A DNA stretch of 64,000 nt from Trichomonas tenax (GCA_023091735.1 JALKBU010000158.1:1-64000); one strand, 5' to 3'. Shown: positions 49,616 to 60,678, counted from the first letter of the stretch. Notes: generated by a model not told the origin, from the sequence alone. Made by a program: numbers and translations.

Positions 49616-50157
49616 ACTTGTTTTGGATATTACAAACAGTCAATCTATAGCTTTCTAAGTCGACAATGAAAATACAAAATCAAAATGAGAAATTTCGAAA
49701 TGTTTAATGATCATTTAACATTTTGTTGACACCACTGTATGCATATAATTTATCAAGGAAAAAAGTATTGGTCAGAGAAATATTTCTTGAGAAAATTCAA
49801 CATTAAGCGTTTGAAAAAGGTGACAAAAATGAATACCTCATAGAATTAATTGTATAGCGTGAAAACGGTTAGACTGGACCCTTAATATCTCTATTTTGAA
49901 AAGAAACTCACTCCATATCCATTTCTTCATTCTTATCTTTGATTTTGAGTTTCAACATTGTGGTGATGCAATTAATTAAGTTATTCATATTTAAAAATTG
50001 TTTGATCGGAAATGATGCATTTTGAAATTCTTCAAATAAGGATATAGTATAGAGTAATATAGTTCTTGGATAGAAAAGCTACAATCATAATATTTTAAAA
50101 GATAAAAAACAAATTTTGGGATATTACAAACTAAACAAAGCAAAACAAAAAATATAA
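49616..50157. other. Spacer with dispersed repeat copy B
   Basis: Gene-free. The notable feature is the inverted partner of the 20.4-kb repeat (49806-49860) followed by CCCTTAAT at about 49880 that mirrors ATTAAGGG at 19636. Confidence 0.4.
49806..49860 (-). repeat. Dispersed repeat, copy B
   Basis: Reverse-orientation copy of 20431-20483; 26 bases (49814-49839) identical to the reverse complement of 20455-20480. Confidence 0.6.
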
Positions 50158-52898
50158 CTATGAAGTGATGACTTCAATATCTTCTCCATATTTTCCAATG
50201 GTAATTGATTCCAGGCAACATCTTTGACTGACAGATGATCCTTCCATAGTCAATATGAGACAACATCAGATCTGTTCGCCACAAGATGGAGTTCGGGAAT
50301 TTCACGGATCAAATCATATCAGTTTTCTCAGCCTTTGCATTTACATCATCTTCGATGGCACACGCAATTTTAACTTCCTTTTTCCTGTTCTGCACCTCAT
50401 ATCTCGACATCTGAGCGAAAAGAACGGCATCGCGTGCAGCTTGTCTTGATGCATTAGGATCATAAAATAGAACATAGAAAGAAAACCTCATCTTTTCGAA
50501 CATGAAGAATGAAACGAACTGCGAGAAGAAATCTTCAATTTTGCTTGAATAAGAAAGGAGCATTTTGTTTGTGACATTTCCAGAGAAATCGAAGTTGACA
50601 ATTGCAACGCCTTAAATGTGCGTTGGTTTTTCTCTCTGCAAAACAGTCGGAATAGAGAATGTGAGTCTAATTTCTTTGTATAAGTTCTTGAGCGTTTCCT
50701 TCTTATTGTAAAGTCCAGTCAAGTCATTGGATATAATCGCAACATCGCCCTGAATGTTGACTGACTCAGGGAGAGCTTTCTTGAGATATCTCGTGTAATT
50801 GAAAAAGTGGTGACATCCTCTTTGGTCTGTAACATCTTGAGGGAAATGACGAATAAGAGTGCCTTTGACATCTCCGAATATCTGAAGTGCAGCTTCATTC
50901 TGAGCAATAATTTTGTCATCCTTTGTGGCCTGGAAAGTAGGAATAGGGAATGAATGAAAGATATGGTTGCTGCATCTTTGGAGTAATTCTTTGAACCAAA
51001 GGAATTGATTGTTCTCGTTGAAGAATGGATTTTCGTGTTTAGACAATGATAATATTCTCGTGATAATGAAAACACTCATCATGAAGATCGCAAGAACAAA
51101 AAGAATTGGCGCAATGATAAACATAAATAAAACAGCATCAGTCTTATAAACAATTTCGTTCTGAATGTCAACCATAAAGCCATTAATAGGCAATGTACAA
51201 CTGATAGACGAAGGAACGCTCATCTTGATATAGTAATGTAAATCATCGTTACTCTGATACTCCTTGAGAACAATGAAAATGTTTCGCAGCATAATTGATG
51301 ATGCATTAAAGAAATCTACATAAACAGTATCGTTAAGCAATCCGAGTGATTTCACCATCACACTATCTTTCAGCTGTGTGATATCTATCATTTGCTGATA
51401 TTCCGTAAGATCAGAAGAGTTCGCGAATTTGTATATTCCTTCGATGTGTGAATATGTGATTCATAAGTTTTCAAATGGGTGTCCATTACTTGCTGTTGCC
51501 GGTGTTGTTGAATTTAACATGATTGGTAGATAAATATCATTGTTTGCTATTAATGGGACTGCTTGTGAAACATACAAAACTGTTCTTATCAAGTTCACCA
51601 AATCGTAATTGATGAAAGTGATTGCAACTGCGTATAAAACTGATATCAAAAGTGGGAAGAAGAATGTTCCAAGCAATGAATTAAGTGTAGAATGATATAT
51701 TTTGATGTCTCTGTTAACTTGAATGTCGTGTGTCATCATTTTCGCATATTTCTTATTCATGCATGATGAAAATGATTTCGAGAAATAGATTGGTTGTGCT
51801 TCGACGAATTCGAAAAATCTTATCGAAATAACTCTCAATAAAGCAAAGACAATAACAAATATTACGAAAACAGCGAACAATCCATGCAATATGTGAAGCA
51901 TTATTGCAGCTATAGATGTTCTTATTGTTCCTAACCTGTCAAATAATAATTTTCCTCTTCCAGCAAGAACGCTATAAAGTTCTTGAATATATGTTGCATC
52001 GTCAACATGAGTGTTATTGTTAACTGCAGTAATTAATTGACTTTGAATAGTTTCCAGCAAGTTTATCAGTGTTTGGTTTTTCTGCACATATGCTAATTTA
52101 AACAGCTCATTAAATGAATAATTAATTGATTATGCTCTTAAGATTTTTTCTGTTTCATTTGCTTCTTGTACAATTAATTTTGTGGGAACATGAAATGCTG
52201 AAATAATACTTGAATAAGATGCCAGAAGGCGTTTGACACTCTCAGATAATGTGTAAGGATGATGGTTCGTGTTAATAATCAAAATATAAAGAATAATGCA
52301 AGCTGCAATAATCAAAATCATCATAAAAATGAGGAGATACCTAAGAAGATATCCCATGGATTAAATTTGGATATGCTTTCTATTCGTGCTTTATAATAAT
52401 CAGCATCGATGTTTTACATATTTAAATCGTTAAAAGAATCACTTGCTTCTTCTTCCTCTCCCATTCCTACATCATGTATAATTGTATCAGATTCTTGTGG
52501 CACATAAATTAGTTCACGAATAAATTCTGCTTCTCCTCCAATAATAGCGTTGTGGCGCTTGAAAAATGGTTTTGCTCTTTGAACGAGTTGAGCTAAAACG
52601 TGAAATGCTCGTTGACAAATCATCTATTGTTCTGTATCAAATAGTACCAATATTGTTCTTGATTTCTATAGCACATGGAAAGAAGAGCTTTTGAAATGTT
52701 GTTTCCGTTAATTGTTGTGCTTCCTGAAGCAATGAAAGTAATGGTTCTCAGGACATATGAAATATAGGAATTCATGGAGTTATACATTACATTCTTTTCT
52801 GCAAACGTGAGCAGTTCTTTGTGTGAAGATGTATCATAAAGTTTATACATCATTGCGAAAACAATTAAAGAAAATTGAGATGGATATGTGCGCATCAA
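50158..52898 (-). pseudogene. Polytopic PAS/cyclase-family pseudogene
   Basis: Reads on the minus strand as one long membrane protein cut by stops: TYPSQFSLIVFAMMYKLYD, ISYVLRTITFIASG, several transmembrane segments, a second membrane block (IIAPILFVLAIFMM), a PAS-like domain (KIIAQNEAALQIFGD, LIRHFP) and a terminal part ending CCLESITIGKYGEDIEV. The arrangement is that of the large trichomonad membrane adenylyl/guanylyl cyclase family, though I do not see an intact catalytic domain. Stops at about 52412, 52130, 51461, 50612 and 50309 lie in frame with continuing coding sense, and at least two frameshifts (near 52621 and 52355) add to them. The 5' end is missing. Confidence 0.65.
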
Positions 52899-53269
52899 AA
52901 GTACAGGAAAATTAATCCTTAAAAAATTTCATCTCAATTTTTCTCAGAATTTCATACTATTACTAATCAAATGGCCTTATTTTTATCCAAAAATAAAATT
53001 TACTGTACGTTAAGCCGCGGCTTATATAAAATATCAAATTTTAAAATTACAATCCTTATATAATTGCTAGCATATTTGCGCACGCTTAAAATTTAGAAAT
53101 TGAAAGGACTCACAATTCGTCCTGATGTTGTGAGGAAATCGATTATTTTCCCTTCAATCTTATAAAAATTTGATAACACTGACCTAATATTCCATATGAA
53201 ACTCTCCAAAAACCATTGCTGAACAAAATAATCTTCGGTTTTTAAGTTTTATCATGACGGCAAAGGTCT
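52899..53269. other. Gene-free spacer
   Basis: AT-rich sequence 5' of the truncated pseudogene. Nothing supported. Confidence 0.3.
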
Positions 53270-53560
53270 AAGAAGCTTCAGCCCTCAACATGAAGGAGCT
53301 TCGTTCCACTGTTCTTGAGAATCAAAAAGAAGACACTTGACGCCATCAGCATTACGATTGCTTTTGCCGCCTCTGGATTGTATCCACATAGCCGAGGCAG
53401 ACCCCTTTGTTCGAAAAACACGCCACATAATCGAGAAGTGTAAGATATCGTCAACATTTCCATGCAAAAGGAATGTTTTAATCCAACATCCTTCACGGCT
53501 TATGTGCTTTTCATGGGGCTGTGAGACACCATTAGAAGAATACTGATTTTCCGCTCACTC
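53270..53560 (-). pseudogene. Unidentified GC-richer coding remnant
   Basis: About 290 bases clearly less AT-rich than the flanks, with overlapping open stretches on both strands. The minus-strand frames (e.g. VFFEQRGLPRLCGYNPEAAK) look protein-like, yet no frame has a promoter, a good start or a domain I know. Possibly a fragment of a decayed gene or element. Confidence 0.3.
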
Positions 53561-54477
53561 TTGGAAAAAGATTTATTTGATCAAAATAAATTTTGCTATT
53601 TTCTTGTGCAATGCATCCCTTTCCAGAGTGATACTATTACCAAGCAATTTTGGTTGCTAGATTACTTTTTTGACAAAATATATATTTCTAAGATTTGGTG
53701 AAAAATTTAGCTGATATTTGTTACAAATATTTGTTACCAAAATTCATTTTTGTGTCAGTTTTAGCAAGAAAAAAGAAACTTTCATAATTTAGTTGTTATT
53801 TTTTCTTTTTATAATTTATATTAACTAAATAACTAATAAAAATCCATCATTTATTTTCATCAATTTTGAGTAGTTTATGTATCCTGAGATTAATTGAGGG
53901 GTCCTGTGAAAAATAGCCTGACTGTATATCATAATCAAATGTAACATTGGGTTTTATCTTTAACAAGAAGACTTTCTTGTTTATTTCGTTTCACATCGAA
54001 GTGATCTTTTTGGCTTTCTTCCAAAAGACCAACAAATAGAAATGAATCCAATGACACAAATCTTATCTGCTAAACAATTATATGAACATATAGACCATTC
54101 AATATGTTCAAAATTCTATGATTGAATTTAACATACGGATATATCTATAAATTAAGCATACTGAAATTTCATGATCAAATGGTTCATTAATGTTTTTCAT
54201 TTTGATTTCTGGCTTTGTAGTAAGTTATACTTCAAAATCAGATAGCTGTAGGCCAGTTAAAACAGCTCTAACATCCAGAGAATGTGAGTTATTGTTAGAT
54301 GTAACATATGCCATTTGCCATATTTTGGAGTGACATATGTTGGCAAATCGCTTTGCTGATTGAAAGTATAAGAATATAATAGTATTATATGAGTAGCAAG
54401 TGATTTGATATCAAAATTATCGTGAATTATTTTTCATGATAGCAAATTTAAATATAACAACATTAACAATATATCTA
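53561..54477. other. Gene-free AT-rich region
   Basis: No gene. GAGGGGTCCTGTGAAAAATAG at about 53895 followed by CCTGACTGTATAT resembles the ends of the dispersed repeat (CCTGACTATATAC at 20430), suggesting a third, partial copy. Confidence 0.35.
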
Positions 54478-56934
54478 TTAAGAAGTTTCATTATGAATTA
54501 GTTGGCAAATTTCTTCGAAACTCACTGCTCCTGGATCTTTTCTTATACAAGATAACAAGACTTGTGCATAGTTTCCAACAGACCCTAAAGCTTGCATGAA
54601 TAAATCATTTCTTTTTTCGAAATTGAATTCAAGGAAACTCTGACATAAATGCATTATTTTCCTCCATTCATTATGTGCAATAAAAGTTCGACTACGCGAA
54701 AATGTCATTGCCATTTGCAAAAATGATATATCTATATCACCTTCTATTTTCATGACATAAGTTAAAACATCACCGAGAGGGGTTGGAACAATTAATCTTT
54801 CAGAAACGGATAAAGCAAGTTCCATCATGTGATTCAATATTTCGTAACTCGAATTGCATATTTCACGAGCAACATTAAACAAAGACCTATGAAGATCAAG
54901 AGCTACACGCACTTGTTCTGATTTTTCAGTCCAATCATGAATTTCTGATATTTCATTAGCGAAAATTCCTAAACAAACTTCAACAACTTTTGATATGAAA
55001 TCTGGTGAACAAAATCTAGAAGCAGCAGCACAAAGTTTAGCTGCAGATTCAGGACCGCAAGGATCAGATATTCTCAGCACTTCTTCGCGATGATTCATTA
55101 AACAATAAGGAACTGCATCAAAAACAAGACCCAGATAGTAGTCATTTTCATGGACTATTGGAATAATTTGTGAAAGAGCTGCTGCTGCAAAAGGTTCGAA
55201 TGATTCATTATATTTCATGCTTTTTATGAAAGAGAGAATCAAGTTAACATTCGCTGGATCAGATATTTCTGAACAAATATGTTCCAGTGTTAGTCGATAT
55301 AACTCAGAGAAGCGACTTTTTTGATCGCAGCAATATATGTAATCGCAAGCTATTGTAACATATTTTTCATTTCCGCTTGTAGTCAATTCTAGAAGCAATT
55401 CTTCAGAAATAGTTATACACGAACTAATGCTCGAACTTACTAGAACTTCACTTAGAAGACTCACTAATACTTCAATCACTTCTTCAGTTTGCTCGCTTCC
55501 AACTTGTGCAAGGAGTGAATCAACAATGCTTTGCTTTGTATCATTATCAAATTGCATAGCATTTGATTTGAAAAATGTCGCATAAGAAAGAAGAGCATTG
55601 AGTTGTGGCCCTGTAAGAGGAGGCTGCTGTACAAGAATAGGACTAAATTTATCTAAAGATTCCACAATGGAAGGAATTTGATAAAACTTTTCCAGTTTGA
55701 GAAAATTGAGTGTTTTGAAAAACGCTGCTGTGTAAGGGAATATGTTTTTATCATCCGGAATCCTTGAAAATAGCAGCTCATTGAGAAATTGATTTGCATT
55801 TTCTTTACCTATAACTTTAAAGATTTCACTTAATAAGTTCAAAAGTGCATTTATAAATGAAGTATCTGTTATATTTTCTTCACAACTTGTCATCAATCTT
55901 TCAAACACAGTATTTGTATATTCCAAGGCAACTGCAGGAAGGGCATTGAAAATGATAGTTATGAAAATAAAAACCGACTTTGAAACATCATCATTTGGTG
56001 AACAGAATAAACTTATTGCAAGTTTGAAAAGAACAGATGGTTCCTGCAAAAATTCAAATTGTGGAGTTTGTTCTGCAAATTTGGAACTTGAAAAACATGG
56101 TGTTACTTGAATCACTGATTTTGATCCTATCTCATTTAATACTTCACCTATTATAGATAGCACACTGGGAGATTGTTCTGTTTGAATAAGATCTGCAATT
56201 AAGTGAATGAGATTTGTTTGCTCAATAAATTCTATTAAATCCTTTGATTCGAGTTTGAATATGAAGGACCTTAATGCCAAGAATGCAGATTCCTTATTTG
56301 CAATTGATGATATGTCAGTGGCGATCTTCAAATAACAATTTGGATCGATTGATTCTGCAGTTTCCCATTTCAACAAATTTGATAATGCCTTGATGGAACT
56401 AGCATCGCCTTCAAGTACTTTCTTCTCCATTTCGCCAATTAAAGTAGTTACACATTGATTTGAATCTAGATATTCATAAAAATGCTGTAAATCATCATTT
56501 TGCTCAAAATTTTGTGTTAGCTCATCAATTAAAGCATAAAGATAAACCGGTGGCAACTGAAGCGCAACATTAAATATTTCGTGTTGAATATTTTGATAAA
56601 CCATGCATAAATAAGCGATGCATGCTTTCGAATATCGTATTGTAAATGCTGCAGAAGGATTTTGAATCAAAGATGGAGTAATTTCAAATATGATTGAAAA
56701 AATGTGAGGAATAAAGCTTTCTATTTCATTTGGTTGGTTTTTAATCCAGTCATGTATCACTGACATTGCAAAAATATATGAGTTTGGTCGTTGAAATTTT
56801 CCGTAATTTTCAATTGCCCATGAAAAGCCATCAGAAGACGTGTAAAAATTGGTAATAAACTCATTGACACTCTTCACGGCTTCTAGATCGGTGTTTCCAA
56901 AGTAAATATCAATCGCAGCCTCTGTTTCGTTCAT
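54478..56934 (-). CDS. Importin-beta/exportin family karyopherin
   Basis: Protein of 818 residues made of HEAT-like helical pairs throughout. The N-terminus (AVKSVNEFITNFYTSSDGFSW, NSYIFAMSVIHDWIKNQ) is the importin-beta N-terminal pattern that binds Ran: a helix ending in W, then FA-x-x-x-I-x-x-W-I. Such receptors carry cargo through nuclear pores. Which karyopherin it is (exportin or transportin-3 type) cannot be told from this reading. I start at the ATG at 56934; an upstream GTG is not used. A TGTCATGTAAA site lies 60 bases upstream. Confidence 0.75.
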   Translation of the reverse strand: MNETEAAIDIYFGNTDLEAVKSVNEFITNFYTSSDGFSWAIENYGKFQRPNSYIFAMSVIHDWIKNQPNEIESFIPHIFSIIFEITPSLIQNPSAAFTIRYSKACIAYLCMVYQNIQHEIFNVALQLPPVYLYALIDELTQNFEQNDDLQHFYEYLDSNQCVTTLIGEMEKKVLEGDASSIKALSNLLKWETAESIDPNCYLKIATDISSIANKESAFLALRSFIFKLESKDLIEFIEQTNLIHLIADLIQTEQSPSVLSIIGEVLNEIGSKSVIQVTPCFSSSKFAEQTPQFEFLQEPSVLFKLAISLFCSPNDDVSKSVFIFITIIFNALPAVALEYTNTVFERLMTSCEENITDTSFINALLNLLSEIFKVIGKENANQFLNELLFSRIPDDKNIFPYTAAFFKTLNFLKLEKFYQIPSIVESLDKFSPILVQQPPLTGPQLNALLSYATFFKSNAMQFDNDTKQSIVDSLLAQVGSEQTEEVIEVLVSLLSEVLVSSSISSCITISEELLLELTTSGNEKYVTIACDYIYCCDQKSRFSELYRLTLEHICSEISDPANVNLILSFIKSMKYNESFEPFAAAALSQIIPIVHENDYYLGLVFDAVPYCLMNHREEVLRISDPCGPESAAKLCAAASRFCSPDFISKVVEVCLGIFANEISEIHDWTEKSEQVRVALDLHRSLFNVAREICNSSYEILNHMMELALSVSERLIVPTPLGDVLTYVMKIEGDIDISFLQMAMTFSRSRTFIAHNEWRKIMHLCQSFLEFNFEKRNDLFMQALGSVGNYAQVLLSCIRKDPGAVSFEEICQLIHNETS

Positions 56935-57374
56935 TTTGGCAATTTTTGATTCACTTTGCAAAATTTTGTTCACTTTTCATAACCTTAATATCTTGTCATG
57001 TAAAATATCAACGTCAAAAAATCTCAAAAGAAAAATCTTTGTAATATCTTCTAGATATTGAAACCCAAGGATATGAAAATAATAAATCTTTCATATTTTT
57101 GAATCACAAGCAATGATTTCTGTTAACGCATCGTATCAAGCTGAGATGTGGAGCATTATAAAAAGGAAAGCTATTTGAAATGTTAAAGCAATATTATTTC
57201 TATGAATAACTTTATTTCGAATTAAAATATTAACAGGTTAAGATTTGAATAAAACGGTGGGAAGATACAAACATTATATAAATTAATAACAAATATAAAT
57301 AAGCAAAAGCAACGTTAAAGAAATATCTCATGAACATATAAATTCAGAGAAACTTATTATGTAATAGATCAAGT
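56935..57374. other. Spacer with TGTCATGTAAA
   Basis: TGTCATGTAAA at 56994-57004 is a variant of the recurring motif, upstream of the karyopherin. No gene. Confidence 0.4.
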
Positions 57375-58133
57375 TCACTCTATAATAATATTCCAAAGAA
57401 AATCAAACCATGTCTGTTCACTTTGAGGCGAAATATGAGGTGTGTTCATGTGCCATTTTGTAAGAGGCAAAACCTCGTCTGCTTGGTCCATAAATCTATC
57501 AGTCTTGTGGAAATACTTGAAAATAAAGTATCCTAATATTAATACTAATGCAGAGGCGACACAACCAAACAAAATAGTAACTTGGCTCGTTTTTTCACTA
57601 TTAAAAGTGAACGTGTTGACCTCTGTTGACCAGTGAACAGCATCAAAACTAACACTGATTGGAACTGTACCTTCTTTTCCTTTCTGAGTGATGCACGTAA
57701 CATGAGTAGTGTTGATCGAGTCAGCATCAACAATTATTGGACCAAATCTGCAATATCCTTTAGTTGCTGTATAATTTGGAGCGTTAACATGTATGAAAAC
57801 AGTTATTTTTTCATTTCCGTAGACAGATCCGCTCTTTGGAGTGAAACCTTTGAGATTTGGGACTGGTTTTTCGCATACATCGAGGCCATCACCGATGAAA
57901 CCTTCATTACATCTGCATTGATCCGGTCCGTAGCAATATGCATTCAAATCGCAGGGAGGGTTGCATGTCCAGCATCCGATTTCGGAGAGTGGATCTCCAA
58001 AAGGAAAATCTGCTGAGCATTCGCAAAATCCAGTTCCATTAACAAATGTGTGTGGACCTTTGCACTTATTGTGGCGTGGCGCCTTCTCTTCTTTTGGAAT
58101 ACATAGCGCATTATAAATGAAAACAAAAATCAT
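57375..58133 (-). CDS. EGF/IPT-domain type I membrane protein
   Basis: Protein of 252 residues. A short hydrophobic start (MIFVFIYNALC) may be a signal peptide. Residues about 24-85 are Cys-rich EGF-like (CDLNAYCYGPDQCRCNEGFIGDG), 90-180 form an IPT/TIG domain (GFTPKSGSVYGNEKITVFI, CRFG, VTCITQKGKEG, VPISVSFD), followed by one membrane helix (about 190-212) and a 40-residue cytoplasmic tail. A surface protein of unknown ligand. The ATG at 58133 is preceded by TTTACATGTCA at 58151-58161. Confidence 0.78.
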   Translation of the reverse strand: MIFVFIYNALCIPKEEKAPRHNKCKGPHTFVNGTGFCECSADFPFGDPLSEIGCWTCNPPCDLNAYCYGPDQCRCNEGFIGDGLDVCEKPVPNLKGFTPKSGSVYGNEKITVFIHVNAPNYTATKGYCRFGPIIVDADSINTTHVTCITQKGKEGTVPISVSFDAVHWSTEVNTFTFNSEKTSQVTILFGCVASALVLILGYFIFKYFHKTDRFMDQADEVLPLTKWHMNTPHISPQSEQTWFDFLWNIIIE

Positions 58134-58150
58134 TAATAATTTTAAAATTG

Positions 58151-58161
58151 TTTACATGTCA
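58151..58161 (-). promoter_or_regulatory. TTTACATGTCA site upstream of EGF/IPT gene
   Basis: Exact copy of the recurring motif, 18 bases upstream of the ATG at 58133, the closest of all copies to a start codon. Confidence 0.5.
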
Positions 58162-58218
58162 ATTTGTATTAACAAGAAAATGAAAATAATATTTTTGAGC
58201 TTTCTAATATTTGTGTTT

Positions 58219-59004
58219 TCAGTGATTACGGTGAAGAAATGAAATAGATTTCAATAGGAATGAGTTATCATTCTCATATTGCGCAATGTCTTTAGGTATT
58301 TCATATTGAAGGTCTTTCCCTTTCATGTGAATAAATTCACTCACGTTGCTGCAAAGACCTCTGCTGAATGGTGAAACTGGATAAGGCCAGTTCTTGAGAT
58401 ATGAAATTCTGTTAGATCTCTCTGTTTCCCAATATGTTTGATTGAGAAAAACATTAACTATAAGTCGTATTATCTGTTCAAATGTGACAATACAGATATA
58501 CACTGAGACAAAGCAAACAATTCCTGCTTGAAAACTTGTTCGAACGAATTCATACATATCGCAGTCTTTGATAGCAGAAAAGAACGAATTTTTCGCAAAT
58601 ATGCATTGGCAGAAAAACATAAGTATAGTGAAGCAAAGAAATGAAAAATTGTTGTCTTGGCCAATGCAAATGCCAAGATATATGCAGTGATGATCACGCC
58701 TCCTGACGCAGTAACCACAATCAGAACAGTGTGATGCTCGTAATGGAATGAATCTTTGACAATGCTGGCAATAAAAATTATTACAATTATTTTTTGAATT
58801 TTCGTGCAGCTTGCTTGGCTTTCTGACAATGCAGATGAGAGAAACGATCGTTAGCAATGTCATTGCTGTGATAAACGAAATTTGATAATATTTTTTGTCT
58901 AATATCGATCTTTGTAGGGGAGTTGCTGTGTAAACGCATACGAAAAGTTCATGCAATAACAAAAACGAAACCAAAATTGATCGTCCAATCGATGTTATTC
59001 GCAA
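58219..59004 (-). CDS. DHHC palmitoyltransferase, start codon unresolved
   Basis: About 261 residues. The Cys-rich DHHC domain is complete: CQHCQRFIPLRASHCSDCGYC, then RRDHHCIYLGICIGQDNNFSF with the catalytic DHHC. Two membrane segments precede it and two follow, the standard topology for protein S-acyltransferases of the endomembrane system. The open frame starts at a TTG after a TGA; no in-frame ATG precedes the first membrane segment. An ATG at 59050 is in another frame and would join if the short T run near 59010 lost one base. Sequence error, recent frameshift or an unseen exon are all possible. Confidence 0.85.
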   Translation of the reverse strand: MRITSIGRSILVSFLLLHELFVCVYTATPLQRSILDKKYYQISFITAMTLLTIVSLICIVRKPSKLHENSKNNCNNFYCQHCQRFIPLRASHCSDCGYCVRRRDHHCIYLGICIGQDNNFSFLCFTILMFFCQCIFAKNSFFSAIKDCDMYEFVRTSFQAGIVCFVSVYICIVTFEQIIRLIVNVFLNQTYWETERSNRISYLKNWPYPVSPFSRGLCSNVSEFIHMKGKDLQYEIPKDIAQYENDNSFLLKSISFLHRNH

Positions 59005-59403
59005 AAGATTTCAAACACGAAAATAAATGAAATGGAAAAAACGATAGCATATGAATTCTAAATCATAGCAGCATGTTCTGTTTTCATTAATTCGATTTAA
59101 TTACGATCTTTATGATTTGTTTATTCTTTGTTTAGTTCAGCAATCTTTTCAATGCGTTCCACGATTGAACAATGTTTCTCTGAGTTCTGAGATAATTCAG
59201 CAATCATATATCATAATAAACATTTTTAATAGGACAATAACAATATACATATATAATATATAAACAAAATATGGCAACAACATCTATTATACAATCTGAG
59301 ATATGAACGTTAATTAATTGGTGAGATCAAAATATGAAATATGAATGTAAACAAATACCAATGAATGGAAATATGGCCAAGCACTTCATAAATCGCAATA
59401 ATA
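59005..59403. other. Spacer
   Basis: AT-rich; holds the 5' flank of the DHHC gene (TCATTT at about 59020 resembles an Inr) and the 3' flank of the C2-like gene. No other feature. Confidence 0.35.
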
Positions 59404-59913
59404 TTAGTAATATCTGTTGAAATTATTCATTTGTTGCATGTATTGTGGATTTCCACCCATTTGCTGCATTCTGGCACTCATCATATGTCTGGTCATTGCA
59501 GGCTGTAAGTAAACTTGTGGTGTGAAGCTAGAAAGAGTCGCAACGCATCGAATTGTTGCTGATTCCCATTCATTATTGTCTATTTGCATCAATGGGAATT
59601 TAAACGTCTTCGGGGAACCAATTGGAAGATTTCTTAAGCCAACACGAGCTCTGCAAAGAGGAATGATGATATTATCAGGGCCAAAAGTGCACAAAACTAC
59701 GTACATATAAGCCTGTGATATATCTGAAACTTTAAGAACTAGTCTAGCTGGATAATTCCATGATGGATTTCGAGAAAATTGAACTTGTTTTGTCGAAAAA
59801 GGCTGTTGGAGACCATCTGCCTGAACAACAAACCATATCAGCGATTTTGTTGAAGTTAGGTCTTCGTTAATTTCTGCATCTTTAATGACAAGATCAAGAA
59901 TCCAAGATGACAT
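59404..59913 (-). CDS. C2-like domain protein
   Basis: Protein of 169 residues from the ATG at 59913 (MSSWILDLVIKDAEI). The first 140 residues read as a single C2 sandwich: an opening beta strand, SLIWFVVQADG, the conserved RNPSWN turn, and a late strand RCVATL. The acidic Ca-binding loops typical of calcium-dependent C2 domains are sparse. A Met/Gln/Asn-rich tail (MMSARMQQMGG...) follows. Probably a membrane- or protein-binding C2 protein of the trichomonad type; partner unknown. Confidence 0.6.
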   Translation of the reverse strand: MSSWILDLVIKDAEINEDLTSTKSLIWFVVQADGLQQPFSTKQVQFSRNPSWNYPARLVLKVSDISQAYMYVVLCTFGPDNIIIPLCRARVGLRNLPIGSPKTFKFPLMQIDNNEWESATIRCVATLSSFTPQVYLQPAMTRHMMSARMQQMGGNPQYMQQMNNFNRYY

Positions 59914-59952
59914 TATAATGTCAAATTTTGAGTTTACACTCCAAATATCCAA

Positions 59953-59982
59953 TTTACACGTCAAAAATAAATTTACATGTCA
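59953..59982 (-). promoter_or_regulatory. Paired TTTACAYGTCA sites upstream of C2 gene
   Basis: TTTACACGTCA (59953-59963) and TTTACATGTCA (59972-59982), 19 bases apart, 40-70 bases upstream of the ATG at 59913. Confidence 0.5.
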
Positions 59983-60108
59983 AAAATATGAAAATCCCAT
60001 CGAGAGTGATCATGAATATATATTTTAATATGAACATAAATATATATCCGTGACGATGATTACGTCATTTCCAATTCCTTAACAAAATATAATTTGTCAG
60101 GAATTGTT

Positions 60109-60678
60109 TTAGCAGCATCCTGCTGATGACTTTTCTGATGGATTAAGGTTAGAAGTAACGATACTTGGTGCGTTTGTTTGAGCAATGACTTCTAATATAG
60201 TTTTGAACATCATCTTAACATTAGCACCTGTTTTTGCAGATGTCATGAAGAACAAAAATCCATTTTCTTTTGCAAACTGTTGTCCTCTTGCGTAAATTGA
60301 TGGATCTTCTGCTTCAAGATCAGTTTTGTTTGCAACTACAAAAGCAAGGGAACGAGGGCCCGTAACATCTCTAAAAGATTGTAACCATGATCCCAAATTG
60401 TCAAAACTCGCTGAATTTGTAACATCATATACGAGAATTACAGCAATTGTACTTCTATAATACATTTGGCCAAGAGATTTATATCTCTCCTGTCCTGCTG
60501 TATCCCACAACTGAATGGTTACGTTATGGCCTTCATAATTATCGGAATACGAATGAAAAGCAGCGCCAACAGTTTCCTTATACTCTCCATTGACTTCTTG
60601 GCCTATAAGCGATGCTATTAGTGATGTTTTTCCAACAGCTGCATCACCAACCATAGAAACTCTGTATGTTTTCTCCAT
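60109..60678 (-). CDS. Rab family small GTPase (Rab5-group-like)
   Basis: Protein of 189 residues with all GTPase motifs: GDAAVGKTS (P-loop), TVGAAF (switch I), WDTAGQERYKSL (switch II), NKTD and TSAKTG for guanine binding. The C-terminus ends GCC, a double geranylgeranylation signal. MYYRSTIAVILVYDVTN is Rab-specific. The ATG at 60678 is preceded by a purine-rich AAAAAGGAGG. It is head-to-head with a second Rab gene. Confidence 0.92.
   Translation of the reverse strand: MEKTYRVSMVGDAAVGKTSLIASLIGQEVNGEYKETVGAAFHSYSDNYEGHNVTIQLWDTAGQERYKSLGQMYYRSTIAVILVYDVTNSASFDNLGSWLQSFRDVTGPRSLAFVVANKTDLEAEDPSIYARGQQFAKENGFLFFMTSAKTGANVKMMFKTILEVIAQTNAPSIVTSNLNPSEKSSAGCC

Noticed and set aside
58470..58829. 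119-codon frame inside the DHHC gene
   Set aside because: Overlaps the DHHC domain in another frame; the DHHC reading is unambiguous.
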